A stretch of 64,000 bases of DNA from Thermoplasmatota archaeon (GCA_018818785.1 JAHIRF010000006.1:186001-250000), one strand, 5' to 3'; counted from the first letter of the stretch, positions 50,874 to 60,237 are shown. Program-made: numbers and translations. The notes: generated by a model from the sequence alone, not told the origin.

Positions 50874-52544
50874 TCACTTGTGAGTGAACACGCATCGGAT
50901 CGTAGGCGACACCGATTCCACCCTGACAAAGGCGAACCTCTCGAGCTGGACGACCGACTCATGTGCCTTGGATAGCAGTGGTTCTGCAAGTCCGTTCTTC
51001 GTGCTGCCGTCGGTCATGAGCACCTCCGCGGGAACAGCATTTCCTGGGACCCAATGGACAATATGGACCCCTTCCTTGAGAACGGAAAGGTCATTCCCAG
51101 CATAGATCATCCTATCTTCCTTCAGTTCCACATTGCATAGGTCCTTCAGACGCAGTCTCGTGGGAGAGTCCTTCAGATCATTCCGGTCGATAAAGACATG
51201 CGCTCCGGGTGCGACTCTCATTTCCCTTGTCCCACGTTCGGGATGTTCAGGATGAAACGGAGCCTTTGCGACCAGCTCGGAATCTGTTCCGGAGAATGTG
51301 AATCGGATAGGATCGTTCACGAAGAAATATCGATTCGCTCCATCATCGATTAGCTCCCTGTTGAATGTGAATAAGGTCTTCCAGGAGAATTCGATGTCGA
51401 CTTCTTTGATGCCAGTCTCGACCCAGTAGCGTCTTATGGCCTCTGACCTGACCCCTCGGCGCCTCATAGATGCGAGCGTGCCCAGTTGAGGGTCGTCCCA
51501 CGATGTGTATAGGCCCTCTTTGATGCCGTTGGCCATCTTTGAAGTCGATAGCTGGGCATCCTCGACCGATACGCGTCCGTAATGGATGTATTCCGGTCTC
51601 TTCCATCCGAAATAATCGTAGATATACTCCTGCCTATGGGTGTTGTTCAGATGGTCCTTGCCCCGCAGGACATGGGTCAGGTCCAGCAGATGGTCGTCTA
51701 TGGCTACGGACAAGTTCATGAGAGGATAGACCCTGTACTTCGAACCCGTCCTTGGATGAGGGGTGTCATCAATTCTGAGCGCGACGAAGTCGCGTATGGC
51801 GGGATTCGGATGCTGCAGATCGGTCTTGACCACAATTGATGCTTCTTCGGGTTTGTAGGACCCGTCGAACATCTTGTCCCAGCGAACCATCTGCTCATCT
51901 AGCGGCTGCTCCCTGTGCTCGCACGCCTTCTTGTGATTCTTCAGATCACGCCATGCATCGATCTTGCATGTGCAGACATATGCCTTCCCCATCTCGAGAA
52001 GCTTCTTGGCAATGTCGTAATAGATTTCGAACCGGTCGCTCTGTATCACGGTTTTGTGTATCTTGACTCCGAGCCAATCTAGATCTGCGGGTATCGTGTC
52101 ATAACCGGAAGGGTCGATCCTTGCGGGATCGGTATCCTCGAACCTGTTGTAGCATATCCCGCCGTAGCGTTTCACGTACTCATCGTTAAGGACGGCCATG
52201 CGACTGTGGCCTATGTGGAGGGGGCCGGACGGATTGGGAGCCATGCGCATACGGACCTCCCCCACGACACCCTTGAGGTCGGGTAGAGTGTTGTCCCTGT
52301 GCTTTGATTCCCGGACCAGCAGTTCTGGAGCGACCTCTTCCAAGGCCTTCTTCTGAGCATCTGGAGACAGACCGTTGACTTCGTCAATCACGCCCTTTGC
52401 CAGCGAAGACACTTCCTTCGCCTTTGGTCTGAGTTCTGGGTTCTCTGCCATGACCTTGCCCAGAACAGCACCCATCGTGGCTCTGCCATCGTAGAATACG
52501 GCGTTCTGGAGGGCATACTTGCGCACGATCGATTCTATGTCCAC
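50874..52544 (-). CDS. gltX: Glutamyl-tRNA synthetase (archaeal type)
   Basis: 556 residues. Archaeal/eukaryal GluRS: N-terminal helical extension, HIGH in PNPSGPLHIGHSRMA, the RFEDTDPARID loop, the KMSKS-like LSTSKMANG, and a C-terminal anticodon-binding beta-barrel region (VFIDRNDLKDSPTRLRLKDL). It charges tRNA-Glu; in archaea Gln-tRNA is usually made by transamidation. It converges on the radical SAM gene with 4 bases between the stops. Confidence 0.95.
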   Translation of the reverse strand: MDIESIVRKYALQNAVFYDGRATMGAVLGKVMAENPELRPKAKEVSSLAKGVIDEVNGLSPDAQKKALEEVAPELLVRESKHRDNTLPDLKGVVGEVRMRMAPNPSGPLHIGHSRMAVLNDEYVKRYGGICYNRFEDTDPARIDPSGYDTIPADLDWLGVKIHKTVIQSDRFEIYYDIAKKLLEMGKAYVCTCKIDAWRDLKNHKKACEHREQPLDEQMVRWDKMFDGSYKPEEASIVVKTDLQHPNPAIRDFVALRIDDTPHPRTGSKYRVYPLMNLSVAIDDHLLDLTHVLRGKDHLNNTHRQEYIYDYFGWKRPEYIHYGRVSVEDAQLSTSKMANGIKEGLYTSWDDPQLGTLASMRRRGVRSEAIRRYWVETGIKEVDIEFSWKTLFTFNRELIDDGANRYFFVNDPIRFTFSGTDSELVAKAPFHPEHPERGTREMRVAPGAHVFIDRNDLKDSPTRLRLKDLCNVELKEDRMIYAGNDLSVLKEGVHIVHWVPGNAVPAEVLMTDGSTKNGLAEPLLSKAHESVVQLERFAFVRVESVSPTIRCVFTHK

Positions 52545-52693
52545 GTCGCCTCGATTGATTGGTGCCTATAAGAAGTTTGACCAGATGATTGTGGGGACCA
52601 GTCGAAGAAGCCAGGCACGATCTTATCCATTTGACCCTGACGAAAGGATAGAAATACGAATTAAATCATCCATCGACCGGTGATCATCTGTCC

Positions 52694-53953
52694 ATGAGGG
52701 CGATGCTGGACAAAATGGAAGAGACGGTCGTTATCAAGGGAAGGGTCTCGAAGGAGCTCGAGGTAACGAAGTACCTGCTGAAGGCTAGCACAAAGCCGAT
52801 CCTATTCGAAGACCTCGAAGGCTATACGGCCGTGGGCAACCTATGGTCCACAAGAGAGAGGGTAGCCGCGGCCATGGGAACGACTCCTTCCGAGCTTCCG
52901 GGAAAGATGTTGAAAGCCATGGATTCGCCATCACCTCCACAAGAGATAGAGAATGCGCCCTTCGATAGGAACGTGCTAGATGATTTCGACCTCCGAGCAT
53001 CTGCGATCCCGAGATTCTACAAGACCGATGGCGGAAGATATGTCACCGCGGGAGTCGTCGTCGCGGAACATGACGGAATCAAGAACATGTCGTTCCACAG
53101 ATTGATGCTCCTCGATGAGCGCAGATTCGCTGTCAGAGTGGTCCCCAGACACCTACACGCACTGCACAAACGTGCGAAGGCGAAAGGTGAGGAACTCAAA
53201 GTGGCGGTCGCGATCGGCCTATGTCCGGCCGTGATGCTGTCAGCCGCGATGAATCTGGAGCTGGGGAAGAACGAGTTGGATGTGGCCAATTCACTCAGAC
53301 AGCTGTGCATGAACGAGCCTGTGTATGTCAAGAAGATCAGGAACGGATTATTGGTCCCGGCATTCGCTGAATATGTGTTCGAGGGGAGATTGACCGACAG
53401 GATCGATGACGAAGGGCCTTTTGTCGACATCACTGGCACCGTCGACCCTGTCAGGAAACAGCCCGTGATGGAGATCGACAGGATATATCACAAGGACGAC
53501 CCCATCTTCCAGATGATCCTTCCTGGCTGGGAGGAACACTATCTCATGATGGGCATGCCCAGAGAACCAGTGATTAAGAGGGCGGTCAATGTCGCCGTAC
53601 CCGAGGTACACGGAGTACGTCTCACGGAGGGCGGGTGCTGTTGGCTGCATGGGATCGTCTCTATCACCAAGCAGAAGGAAGGTGATTCGGTCAACGCCAT
53701 AATGGCAGCCCTGGGTGCCCATCCATCGATGAAGATGGTCACGATAGTCGATGATGACATCGACATATACAACGACCAAGAGGTCGAATGGGCGGTGTCG
53801 ACCAGGTTCCAAGGGCATAAGGGCCTGGTCATGATAGAGAATGCGAGAGGTAGCAGCCTTGACCCGAGTGCCGATGAGACCACGACAAAGATGGGGATCG
53901 ACGCGACAAAGCCGATGGGGGTCGAAGGATTCGACCGTGTGAAACCAGAGTGA
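52694..53953 (+). CDS. UbiD-family decarboxylase
   Basis: 419 residues. UbiD enzymes use prenylated FMN for reversible decarboxylation of alpha,beta-unsaturated acids. The Arg/Glu-rich active-site region is suggested by GIGLCPAV-like AVAIGLCPAVM, FAEYVFEGRL, EGPFVDITGTVDPVRKQPV, MEIDRIYHKDDPIFQ and VDDDIDIYNDQEVEWAVSTR. In archaea a UbiD homologue acts as trans-anhydromevalonate-phosphate decarboxylase in the modified mevalonate pathway, which is a plausible role here. No UbiX/prenyltransferase is in the window. ATG 52694 is the likely start, behind an AT-rich box at 52644-52657. Confidence 0.85.
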   Translation: MRAMLDKMEETVVIKGRVSKELEVTKYLLKASTKPILFEDLEGYTAVGNLWSTRERVAAAMGTTPSELPGKMLKAMDSPSPPQEIENAPFDRNVLDDFDLRASAIPRFYKTDGGRYVTAGVVVAEHDGIKNMSFHRLMLLDERRFAVRVVPRHLHALHKRAKAKGEELKVAVAIGLCPAVMLSAAMNLELGKNELDVANSLRQLCMNEPVYVKKIRNGLLVPAFAEYVFEGRLTDRIDDEGPFVDITGTVDPVRKQPVMEIDRIYHKDDPIFQMILPGWEEHYLMMGMPREPVIKRAVNVAVPEVHGVRLTEGGCCWLHGIVSITKQKEGDSVNAIMAALGAHPSMKMVTIVDDDIDIYNDQEVEWAVSTRFQGHKGLVMIENARGSSLDPSADETTTKMGIDATKPMGVEGFDRVKPE

Positions 53954-53993
53954 CCATTTCGACGTCGAGTGAGCGATGATTCAGGCGCAAACC

Positions 53994-54004
53994 ATTAAAT
54001 ATAG
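53994..54004 (+). promoter_or_regulatory. Promoter of the IscA-like gene
   Basis: ATTAAATATAG is a strong TATA box ~32-42 bases upstream of ATG 54036. Confidence 0.65.
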
Positions 54005-54035
54005 TCCATACCTCACTTCTAATGAAGTGAACCAA

Positions 54036-54353
54036 ATGGTCACCGTCACACCGAAAGCAATAGAGACGATAAAGGCGATCCTAGCCGAGGAGAAGAAGAA
54101 CGAGCCCATCAGGATTTTCTTTGGAGGGCAATCATGCTCCGGCCCAGCATACATGATGGGGTTCGACAAGCTCACTGAAAACGATGTCGAGATCAAGGTA
54201 GATGGGTTCACACTGATACACGAGAAGTCGCTTGAAGAGAACCTCAAGGACGCTGTCGTTGATTCCGTCGAGACCCCACAGGGCCCTGGAGTCGTCATAC
54301 GGGTGAAGTCCACCGGTGACTCCTGCAGCGGCGGATGCGCAGGATGTCACTAG
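54036..54353 (+). CDS. IscA/HesB-like iron-sulfur protein with Cys-rich C-terminus
   Basis: 105 residues. The HesB-like fold begins with VTVTPKAIETIKAIL and contains FFGGQSCSGPAYMMGFD with the first conserved Cys. The C-terminus ends CSGGCAGCH, a cluster-binding tail. IscA-type proteins carry and deliver Fe-S clusters; here it is separate from the iscS-iscU pair at 38.8 kb. The frame extends to 53976, but ATG 54036 fits the promoter. Confidence 0.82.
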   Translation: MVTVTPKAIETIKAILAEEKKNEPIRIFFGGQSCSGPAYMMGFDKLTENDVEIKVDGFTLIHEKSLEENLKDAVVDSVETPQGPGVVIRVKSTGDSCSGGCAGCH

Positions 54354-54408
54354 TTTCATGGTGCCTACGAGAAAACATTCATAGGCCCAGGCGCGTTGTC
54401 AAGAGCTT

Positions 54409-56739
54409 GTGTTCCTAGAGCACAGGCTTATAAAACCATCCAGCGTGGAACTTAGGGAGTACCAGGTCAATATCGCAAAGACGGCTCTCTCCGAATCCAC
54501 CCTGGTCGTCCTTCCGACCGGACTCGGAAAGACTGTTGTTGCTCTAATCCTAGTGGCAGAGAAGCTGCTGGCGGGCGAGGGCAAGGTCCTGTTCATGGCT
54601 CCGACGAAGCCTCTCGTCGAGCAGCATTCGAAGTTCTTGAGCAACTATCTCCTCGACATCGAACCCACTGTTTTCACCGGGGAGGTGCCCCCAGCTCGTA
54701 GGGAGGATCTTTGGCGAGATAGTAGACTGGTCGTCTCCACACCACAGGTGATCGAGAACGATCTTAACGAGGAAAGAATCTCGCTGCGTGATGTTTCGCT
54801 CATCGTCTTCGACGAGGCACACAGGGCTGCAGGAGATTACGCCTATGTGTCCATAGGAAAGAGGTTTGCGGAGACAACTGGGCTCGCCTTGGGTCTGACC
54901 GCATCTCCAGGCTCAGACGTGTCCAAGATAGCCGAGGTCTGTGAGAACCTGGCAATGACCAATGTGGAGATACGTTCAGAGCTCGATGAGGATGTGACCA
55001 GCTACACACAGGTCGTCAAGACCGAGTTCATAGGCGTCGGGATGCCGGAGGATATGGGCAGAGTGATCTACCTACTCCAGAGGATAATGGACGAGCAGGT
55101 GGCGAAGCTATCAGCCCATGGCTATCTCGATCCGAAGAAGCCTCCTACGACCAGGGATCTCCTGGAAGCCGGGAAGGTGATTCGAGCCAAGTTGAACGTC
55201 GGGACCAAGAATTACCATCTGTTCCAGGATGCGAGCGCCCAGTCGCTGGCGATGAAGATGAACCATGGCATCGAGCTGGCTCAGACGCAGGGAAAGGGGG
55301 CGTTGGAGAGCTATTTCTCGAAGTTGGTGAAGCAGGGTGAGGAGAAGGGAGGGCCAAAAGCATCCAGGGATCTGATAAAGGATGCGAGGTTCCAGCAGGC
55401 CAGAACCCACCTGCATAGCATGCAGAAGGACCACCCCAAGCTGGAGAAGATCATCCCCATCCTGAGATCACAGTTCCGGAGCAAGCCGGATTCGAAAGCC
55501 ATTGTTTTCACGCATTACAGGGATACATGTGAGCTCCTCACGCAGAAGCTCACCGATGTGGAGGGGGTTCGACCGGTCAGGTTCGTCGGCCAGGCTAGCA
55601 AGGGAGAGGATCATGGGCTCAACCAGAAAGAGCAGAAGGAGATAATCGATGGGTTCCGCGCAGGGATGCACAACGTCTTGGTAGCGACATCAATCGCAGA
55701 GGAAGGGTTGGACATACCAGCTACGGATCTGGTGGTATTCTACGAGCCCGTCCCATCGGAGATACGCACGATCCAACGAAGGGGCAGGACTGGGAGGGAG
55801 CAGGCTGGAAGAGTCATCATATTCGTCACCCGGGACACCAAGGATGAGGCATATCTCTGGTCCAGTCGGAGAAAGGAGATGCAGATGCGGAAGGAGCTGG
55901 ATTCGCTCAGGAGAAAGCTCAGGCAGAGGAGGGGGCTTCCGGATACACCTTACGCCAGACCAGGACTCCCCAGAGAGACTCTGGAGAAGATGATGTCACC
56001 GGACCTTCCGTCTGGGCGGGAGGAACTGGCCAGGAAGGTTGCTGACCAGAAGGGGCAGAAATCACTTGCACAGTATGAAGGGACGCGGAGGCCAACACTC
56101 GATATCGCAGTGTCGACCAGGATCAGGGAATCTGCGGTCGCCCAGGGGTTGGAAGATGCTGGATTCAACATATGCCACGATGCCACTGCTGGCGCCGACA
56201 TTGTCATATCCGAAAGAGTCAGCCTGATATTCAGAACGGTTCAAGATTTCATAATCGGCCTGAATAACGGCACGATCATCTCCGACCTAGACAGGTTGAG
56301 GGGGTCATCGCAGCATCCGATCCTGATAGTCCAGGGGGAGCAGGAAGGAGAAGGCGACAGGAGACTCAACTCCGCAATCTATGATTTCCTAAACGGACTC
56401 ATTTCAAGGAACGGATTGACAGTGCTATCGACTGCGAGCCCACAGGAGACCGCATCCGCGATCAAGACCCTTTACGGTCAGGAGAAACCAGACCTTGCTC
56501 ACACATCGAGATCCAAGCAGACCTCATTCGATTCGCCTGGAGGGCATATGTTCCTCGTCCAGGGTCTCCCGAACGTGTCGGCTACACTCTCGACGAGGCT
56601 GATGAAACGGTTCGGTTCACCCGATGCGGCATCTAGGGCTAGCGTCGAGGAGCTCATGAAGGTCGATGGAATAGCAAAGATTATTGCAGAAGGCATCCAT
56701 AATAGTCTCCGGAAGAGGGTTGGCGAGGAGTTGGACTGA
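54409..56739 (+). CDS. hef: Hef-like helicase with degenerate ERCC4 nuclease domain
   Basis: 776 residues, SF2 helicase of the archaeal Hef/FANCM group. Walker A is PTGLGKT (36-42), DEAH box FDEAHRA (134-140), and the middle shows the Hef-specific helical insertion. The second RecA domain has FTHYRDTC and QRRGRTGRE. The C-terminal domain aligns with XPF/Hef nuclease, but the canonical ERK in VxVERKTxxDF is replaced by I607-F608-R609 (RVSLIFRTVQDF). The upstream VDxRE is VSTRI, so the nuclease should be inactive. Two helix-hairpin-helix-like motifs end the protein. GTG 54409 is the likely start. Confidence 0.9.
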   Translation: MFLEHRLIKPSSVELREYQVNIAKTALSESTLVVLPTGLGKTVVALILVAEKLLAGEGKVLFMAPTKPLVEQHSKFLSNYLLDIEPTVFTGEVPPARREDLWRDSRLVVSTPQVIENDLNEERISLRDVSLIVFDEAHRAAGDYAYVSIGKRFAETTGLALGLTASPGSDVSKIAEVCENLAMTNVEIRSELDEDVTSYTQVVKTEFIGVGMPEDMGRVIYLLQRIMDEQVAKLSAHGYLDPKKPPTTRDLLEAGKVIRAKLNVGTKNYHLFQDASAQSLAMKMNHGIELAQTQGKGALESYFSKLVKQGEEKGGPKASRDLIKDARFQQARTHLHSMQKDHPKLEKIIPILRSQFRSKPDSKAIVFTHYRDTCELLTQKLTDVEGVRPVRFVGQASKGEDHGLNQKEQKEIIDGFRAGMHNVLVATSIAEEGLDIPATDLVVFYEPVPSEIRTIQRRGRTGREQAGRVIIFVTRDTKDEAYLWSSRRKEMQMRKELDSLRRKLRQRRGLPDTPYARPGLPRETLEKMMSPDLPSGREELARKVADQKGQKSLAQYEGTRRPTLDIAVSTRIRESAVAQGLEDAGFNICHDATAGADIVISERVSLIFRTVQDFIIGLNNGTIISDLDRLRGSSQHPILIVQGEQEGEGDRRLNSAIYDFLNGLISRNGLTVLSTASPQETASAIKTLYGQEKPDLAHTSRSKQTSFDSPGGHMFLVQGLPNVSATLSTRLMKRFGSPDAASRASVEELMKVDGIAKIIAEGIHNSLRKRVGEELD

Positions 56740-56740
56740 T

Positions 56741-56998
56741 ATGGCAACCAACGAGTGCCCGAGGTGCAACAGCCCCTGCATCATCAAGATCGTTGCGGAA
56801 TCCAGCGAAGAATGGTGCGAGGTAGATGTCTGCAAGATGTGCGGAAGCATGTATCCTAGGAAGAAGAAGGCCAAATCCGCACAGGCGAAGGGCGTGACCG
56901 CCAGGAAGAAGGCGAAAAAGTCCTCAAGGGCTAGCTCCAAGAGTCCGAAAAAGGCGGCAGCCAAGAAGAAGACGGCAAAGGGCAGAAAAACCAGGTGA
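56741..56998 (+). CDS. Small zinc-ribbon protein with basic Lys/Ala-rich tail
   Basis: 85 residues. CPRCNSPCIIKIV and CKMCGSMYPRKKK make one zinc ribbon; the rest is a Lys/Ala/Ser-rich tail of about 45 residues (ARKKAKKSSRASSKSPKK), likely to bind nucleic acid or be unstructured. The start at 56741 is 1 base after the Hef stop, indicating an operon. Function unknown. Confidence 0.7.
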   Translation: MATNECPRCNSPCIIKIVAESSEEWCEVDVCKMCGSMYPRKKKAKSAQAKGVTARKKAKKSSRASSKSPKKAAAKKKTAKGRKTR

Positions 56999-57030
56999 TT
57001 TCTGAGCCAGCATGCCCATTATGCAAGCAG

Positions 57031-57044
57031 CAACGTTTATGAAC
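57031..57044 (+). promoter_or_regulatory. Promoter of rpo11
   Basis: CAACGTTTATGAAC is a TATA-like box ~38 bases upstream of ATG 57075; GAGGATC just ahead of that ATG is a weak ribosome-binding site. Confidence 0.45.
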
Positions 57045-57074
57045 CCACTGTCCATACGAGGGAATTCGAGGATC

Positions 57075-57350
57075 ATGGAATTCAAGCTGATAGAGAAGAA
57101 GAAGGATAGCATCAGAGTGGAGATACTTGATGCCGACGAGACCCTCATAAACCCGCTGTTGCACGAACTGTTGCAGGACAAGAATGTCCAGAACGCAAGA
57201 TACACAACAGGTCACCCACAGTTGGACAAGCCAGTGCTGACCGTCATTGTCAAGGATGGAAAGCCCCAGGCCGCGCTCAAGAAGGCCGCCAAGGCTCTGG
57301 CCAACCAGTACCTCGAGACAAGGCAACTTGTCGAGAAGCAGCTGGGTTGA
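57075..57350 (+). CDS. rpo11: DNA-directed RNA polymerase subunit Rpo11 (RpoL)
   Basis: 91 residues. The alpha-C-terminal-like Rpb11/AC19-type fold: MEFKLIEKKKDSIRVEILDADETLINPLLHELLQ, then VQNARYTTGHPQLDKPVLTV. Rpo11 dimerises with Rpo3 to form the assembly platform of archaeal RNA polymerase. The frame extends to 57012; ATG 57075 is the family-typical start. It is followed by truD, a common archaeal arrangement. Confidence 0.93.
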   Translation: MEFKLIEKKKDSIRVEILDADETLINPLLHELLQDKNVQNARYTTGHPQLDKPVLTVIVKDGKPQAALKKAAKALANQYLETRQLVEKQLG

Positions 57351-57394
57351 GCCGTACCGAAGCTTTTACATCAGAATGTCATTCTGAAGATCAC

Positions 57395-58675
57395 ATGAGA
57401 GAAAGCGAGCTGGGGCTAGAAGCGTTCCTCACTGAGGACCTGCCAGGCATCGGAGGCAGACTCAGGAATACTCCAGACGATTTCAAAGTCGATGAGATTT
57501 CCATAAAGCCCCCTGAAGACCCTGAGGGTCGTTTCGTGATTGCGCAGGTTTGGCACAGGAACTGGGAGGCGAACCGACTCGTCAGAAGATTGGCATCGAA
57601 CCTCCATCTTGGAAGGAATCGTGTGGGATTCGCAGGGACGAAGGACGGCAGGTCCGTAGCAACCCAGTTGATGTCTTTCAATGCGCCCCTGGAGGATGTG
57701 CAGGCTCTCACAATACCCGAGGTCGAGATAAGGGACGTGTACCGGGCCAAACGGATGATCTCGATAGGCGACCTCATAGGCAACAAGTTCGAGATCAGGG
57801 TATCGGATCAGAACCCTGCGGCTGATGTGCGATATATCTGCAAAGCGGTCGCTGACAGGGTCGAAGCTATCGGGGGATTCCCCAACTTCTTCGGCATACA
57901 GAGGTTCGGATCGGTGAGACCTATAACGCACCTCGTCGGCAAGGACCTCACCAAAGGGGACATAGAAGGAGCGGTCATGCGCTATATCGCGAACCCGTTG
58001 GACGAGGATTCTGAGATCAATGATGCCCGCAGAGCACTCCAAGAGACTCGGGATTTCGAACAGGCACTCGCCGAGTTTCCCATGAAACTCACATTCGAGA
58101 GGATGATGATCGGACACATCAAGGATCATCCAGGGGATTTCCTGGGAGCTCTGAGGAGACTACCCAGCAACCTCCTGATGATGTTCGTTCACGCATACCA
58201 ATCATTTCTGTTCAACGAGGTCCTGAGCGAGAGGATGAGGAGGGGCATCGCGATCGATGAACCCGTGGTCGGGGACCTGGTGCTGCCTCTCGACAAGAAC
58301 GGGCTTCCGGACCATGACAACCCGATTCCCGTCACTGAGGACAACCTAGAGAAGGTGCGGAGGAACGCGAGGGAGAAGAAGGCGTTCGTGAGTGGGCTGT
58401 TATACGGGACCGATTCCAACTTCGCAGAGGGGGAGATTGGCGAGATCGAGAGGAAGATCATAGAGGATGAAGGGGTCTCACGGATGGATTTCCAGATTGT
58501 AGGCCTGCGTGAAGCCTCATCCAAGGGGATCAGGCGAGAGTTGTTGGCGCTATGTAAGGACCTAGAGATCGAACACTTCGATGACTCGACAGTGTTCAAG
58601 TTCGCGCTGAACAAAGGATGCTATGCGACATGCCTGATGCGCGAATTCATGAAGACAGATATCTCCAAGTACTGA
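57395..58675 (+). CDS. truD: tRNA pseudouridine synthase TruD
   Basis: 426 residues, archaeal/eukaryal-length TruD (Pus7 type), making pseudouridine at position 13 of tRNA and other sites. The catalytic Asp lies in GFAGTKDGRSVATQ (Asp84), with NFFGIQRFGSVRPITHLVG and LLMMFVHAYQSFLFNEVL typical of the family. ATG 57395 (MRESELGLEAFL) is preferred to a frame start at 57347, which overlaps rpo11. Confidence 0.93.
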   Translation: MRESELGLEAFLTEDLPGIGGRLRNTPDDFKVDEISIKPPEDPEGRFVIAQVWHRNWEANRLVRRLASNLHLGRNRVGFAGTKDGRSVATQLMSFNAPLEDVQALTIPEVEIRDVYRAKRMISIGDLIGNKFEIRVSDQNPAADVRYICKAVADRVEAIGGFPNFFGIQRFGSVRPITHLVGKDLTKGDIEGAVMRYIANPLDEDSEINDARRALQETRDFEQALAEFPMKLTFERMMIGHIKDHPGDFLGALRRLPSNLLMMFVHAYQSFLFNEVLSERMRRGIAIDEPVVGDLVLPLDKNGLPDHDNPIPVTEDNLEKVRRNAREKKAFVSGLLYGTDSNFAEGEIGEIERKIIEDEGVSRMDFQIVGLREASSKGIRRELLALCKDLEIEHFDDSTVFKFALNKGCYATCLMREFMKTDISKY

Positions 58676-58728
58676 CAACGCTCACCCAACGGACCGAAGC
58701 CATTTTGTAGAGGGCATGGCGCTCATAG

Positions 58729-58929
58729 GTGTCGAGTGATTCTGTCGTGGCGAGAGACGATAAAAAGAAGAAGAAGATGCGCAAGGTACTGACATGCCCA
58801 CAGTGCGGTTCAGCGGACCTATACTACGAAGCTGCCCTGATCACAGGGTACAAGTACCACTGCAAGAAGTGCAACTACATAGGCGCCTTCGTCATCGAGA
58901 AAGAAATCGAAGAGAATGAGTTTGATTGA
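58729..58929 (+). CDS. Small zinc-ribbon protein
   Basis: 66 residues starting with GTG at 58729. A charged Lys-rich start (DDKKKKKMRK) precedes one zinc ribbon (CPQCGSADLYYEAALITGYKYHCKKCNYIG) and an acidic tail. The CPxCG...Y.C..C.Y.G layout is that of the TFIIS-like or ribosomal-type ribbons. Function unknown; it converges on PAN. Confidence 0.75.
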   Translation: MSSDSVVARDDKKKKKMRKVLTCPQCGSADLYYEAALITGYKYHCKKCNYIGAFVIEKEIEENEFD

Positions 58930-58961
58930 TGCCGCAAGCAGGGCATCGGAGGATATCCGAC

Positions 58962-58988
58962 CCGGCCCTCAGGCGAACATCGGGCCGG
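58962..58988. repeat. Inverted repeat spanning the PAN stop codon
   Basis: CCGGCCC (58962-58968) is complementary to GGGCCGG (58982-58988), with a 13-base loop that contains the PAN stop. TCGGA/TCCGA at 58946-58960 forms another small hairpin. They may form the 3' end of the convergent transcripts. Confidence 0.4.
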
Positions 58989-60192
58989 ATTCCATCGCCT
59001 TCTGGTCATCCTCGTCGAGCACCTTGTTGATGGCCTTCTCGAAATCGACCATGGAGACGACGTCACGGCTCTCCCTTATGGCGAACATCCCGGCCTCCGT
59101 GCAGACGGCTTTGATGTCGGCACCTGTCGCACCATCCGACTTGGATGCCATCTCCTCGAGGTTGACCGACTCGTCGAGGTTCATACGTCGGCTGTGTATC
59201 TTGAATATCGAGGTTCTCGCCTCGTGGTTCGGAATCGGTATCTCGATGATCCTGTCGAACCTTCCGGGTCTCAGCAAAGCCTCGTCCAGTATATCGGGGC
59301 GGTTGGTCGCACCTATGATTTTGACCTCACCCAATGGGTTGAAACCGTCGAGTTCGGCCAGTATCTGCATGAGTGTGCGTTGAACCTCGCGATCGCCGGA
59401 GGTTGCAAGCTCAAGCCTCTTAGCGCCTACGCTGTCCAGTTCATCTATGAACACGATGGACGGGGCCTTCTGCCTGGCGAGATCGAACAGTTCCCTCACC
59501 AGTCTGGCGCCCTCTCCGATGTATTTCTGCACCAGCTCCGATCCGACGAACCGGATGAATGTGGCATTGGTCTGCTTCGCGACGGCTTTCGCCAGGAGGG
59601 TCTTACCAGTGCCCGGTGGACCGACTAGAAGCACGCCCTTCGGCGGGTCTATACCCACTTTCTTGTAGAGTTCCGGTCTGAGAAGTGGGTCTTCCACGGC
59701 TTCCCGTATCTCTATGATCTGGTCCTGCAAGCCCCCGATATCCTCGTAGACCGTGTCCGGCTTCGCTATTATCTCGGCGCCGACCACGATGGGGTCCAAG
59801 GATGGGGGCAGAACGCCCATTACTGCAAGCGTCTGCTTGTTCAGAGCGACTCTGGCACCAGCTATCAACAAATCGGATGATACGTAATCTGATGTGCTCA
59901 CAACGAAGTCTGGTCCGGTCGAGCTCTTGACGACTACCCGACCGTCAGCGAGTATGTCCTTGATCTGACCTATTATGAGCGGTGGGGTCTTCAATCGCTC
60001 AAGCTCGGCTTTGAGTCTCTTGAGTTCCTTCTGAAGGCGAATGAGCTCACCTTCAACGAACCTCTTCTCGCCTTCGCTTCTGCGGGCTTCCTCTACGAGT
60101 TCGAGGTTACGCTCCTCAAGGACCGCGATTCTCCTTTGTATCTCTTCAAACATCTCGGCGGATTGGTCCTGTTCCAATATGATGCACCCCAT
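58969..60192 (-). CDS. pan: Proteasome-activating nucleotidase (PAN)
   Basis: 407 residues. AAA+ ring ATPase that unfolds substrates for the 20S proteasome. N-terminal coiled coil (to ~80), an OB-type domain, then the AAA core with Walker A GPPGTGKT, Walker [11 protein letters not shown] region [21 protein letters not shown]. The C-terminal dipeptide region is PMFA, i.e. a hydrophobic-aromatic-any tail with Phe in place of the usual Tyr of HbYX. A promoter box lies ~30 bases ahead of ATG 60192, so the mRNA is probably leaderless. Divergent from MBF1. Confidence 0.95.
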   Translation of the reverse strand: MGCIILEQDQSAEMFEEIQRRIAVLEERNLELVEEARRSEGEKRFVEGELIRLQKELKRLKAELERLKTPPLIIGQIKDILADGRVVVKSSTGPDFVVSTSDYVSSDLLIAGARVALNKQTLAVMGVLPPSLDPIVVGAEIIAKPDTVYEDIGGLQDQIIEIREAVEDPLLRPELYKKVGIDPPKGVLLVGPPGTGKTLLAKAVAKQTNATFIRFVGSELVQKYIGEGARLVRELFDLARQKAPSIVFIDELDSVGAKRLELATSGDREVQRTLMQILAELDGFNPLGEVKIIGATNRPDILDEALLRPGRFDRIIEIPIPNHEARTSIFKIHSRRMNLDESVNLEEMASKSDGATGADIKAVCTEAGMFAIRESRDVVSMVDFEKAINKVLDEDDQKAMESGPMFA

Positions 60193-60216
60193 TTTTCATG
60201 TCAAATCCGAGCTGGC

Positions 60217-60237
60217 AATGATATAAGGTTAAATACG
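60217..60237. promoter_or_regulatory. Overlapping divergent promoters of pan and MBF1
   Basis: On the minus strand AACCTTATATCATT (60217-60230) is a BRE-TATA for pan. On the plus strand AAGGTTAAATACG (60225-60237) is one for MBF1. The two overlap by about six bases, so only one can be occupied at a time. Confidence 0.65.

Noticed and set aside
57416-58129. 237-residue minus-strand frame
   Set aside because: Antisense to truD; no recognisable domain.
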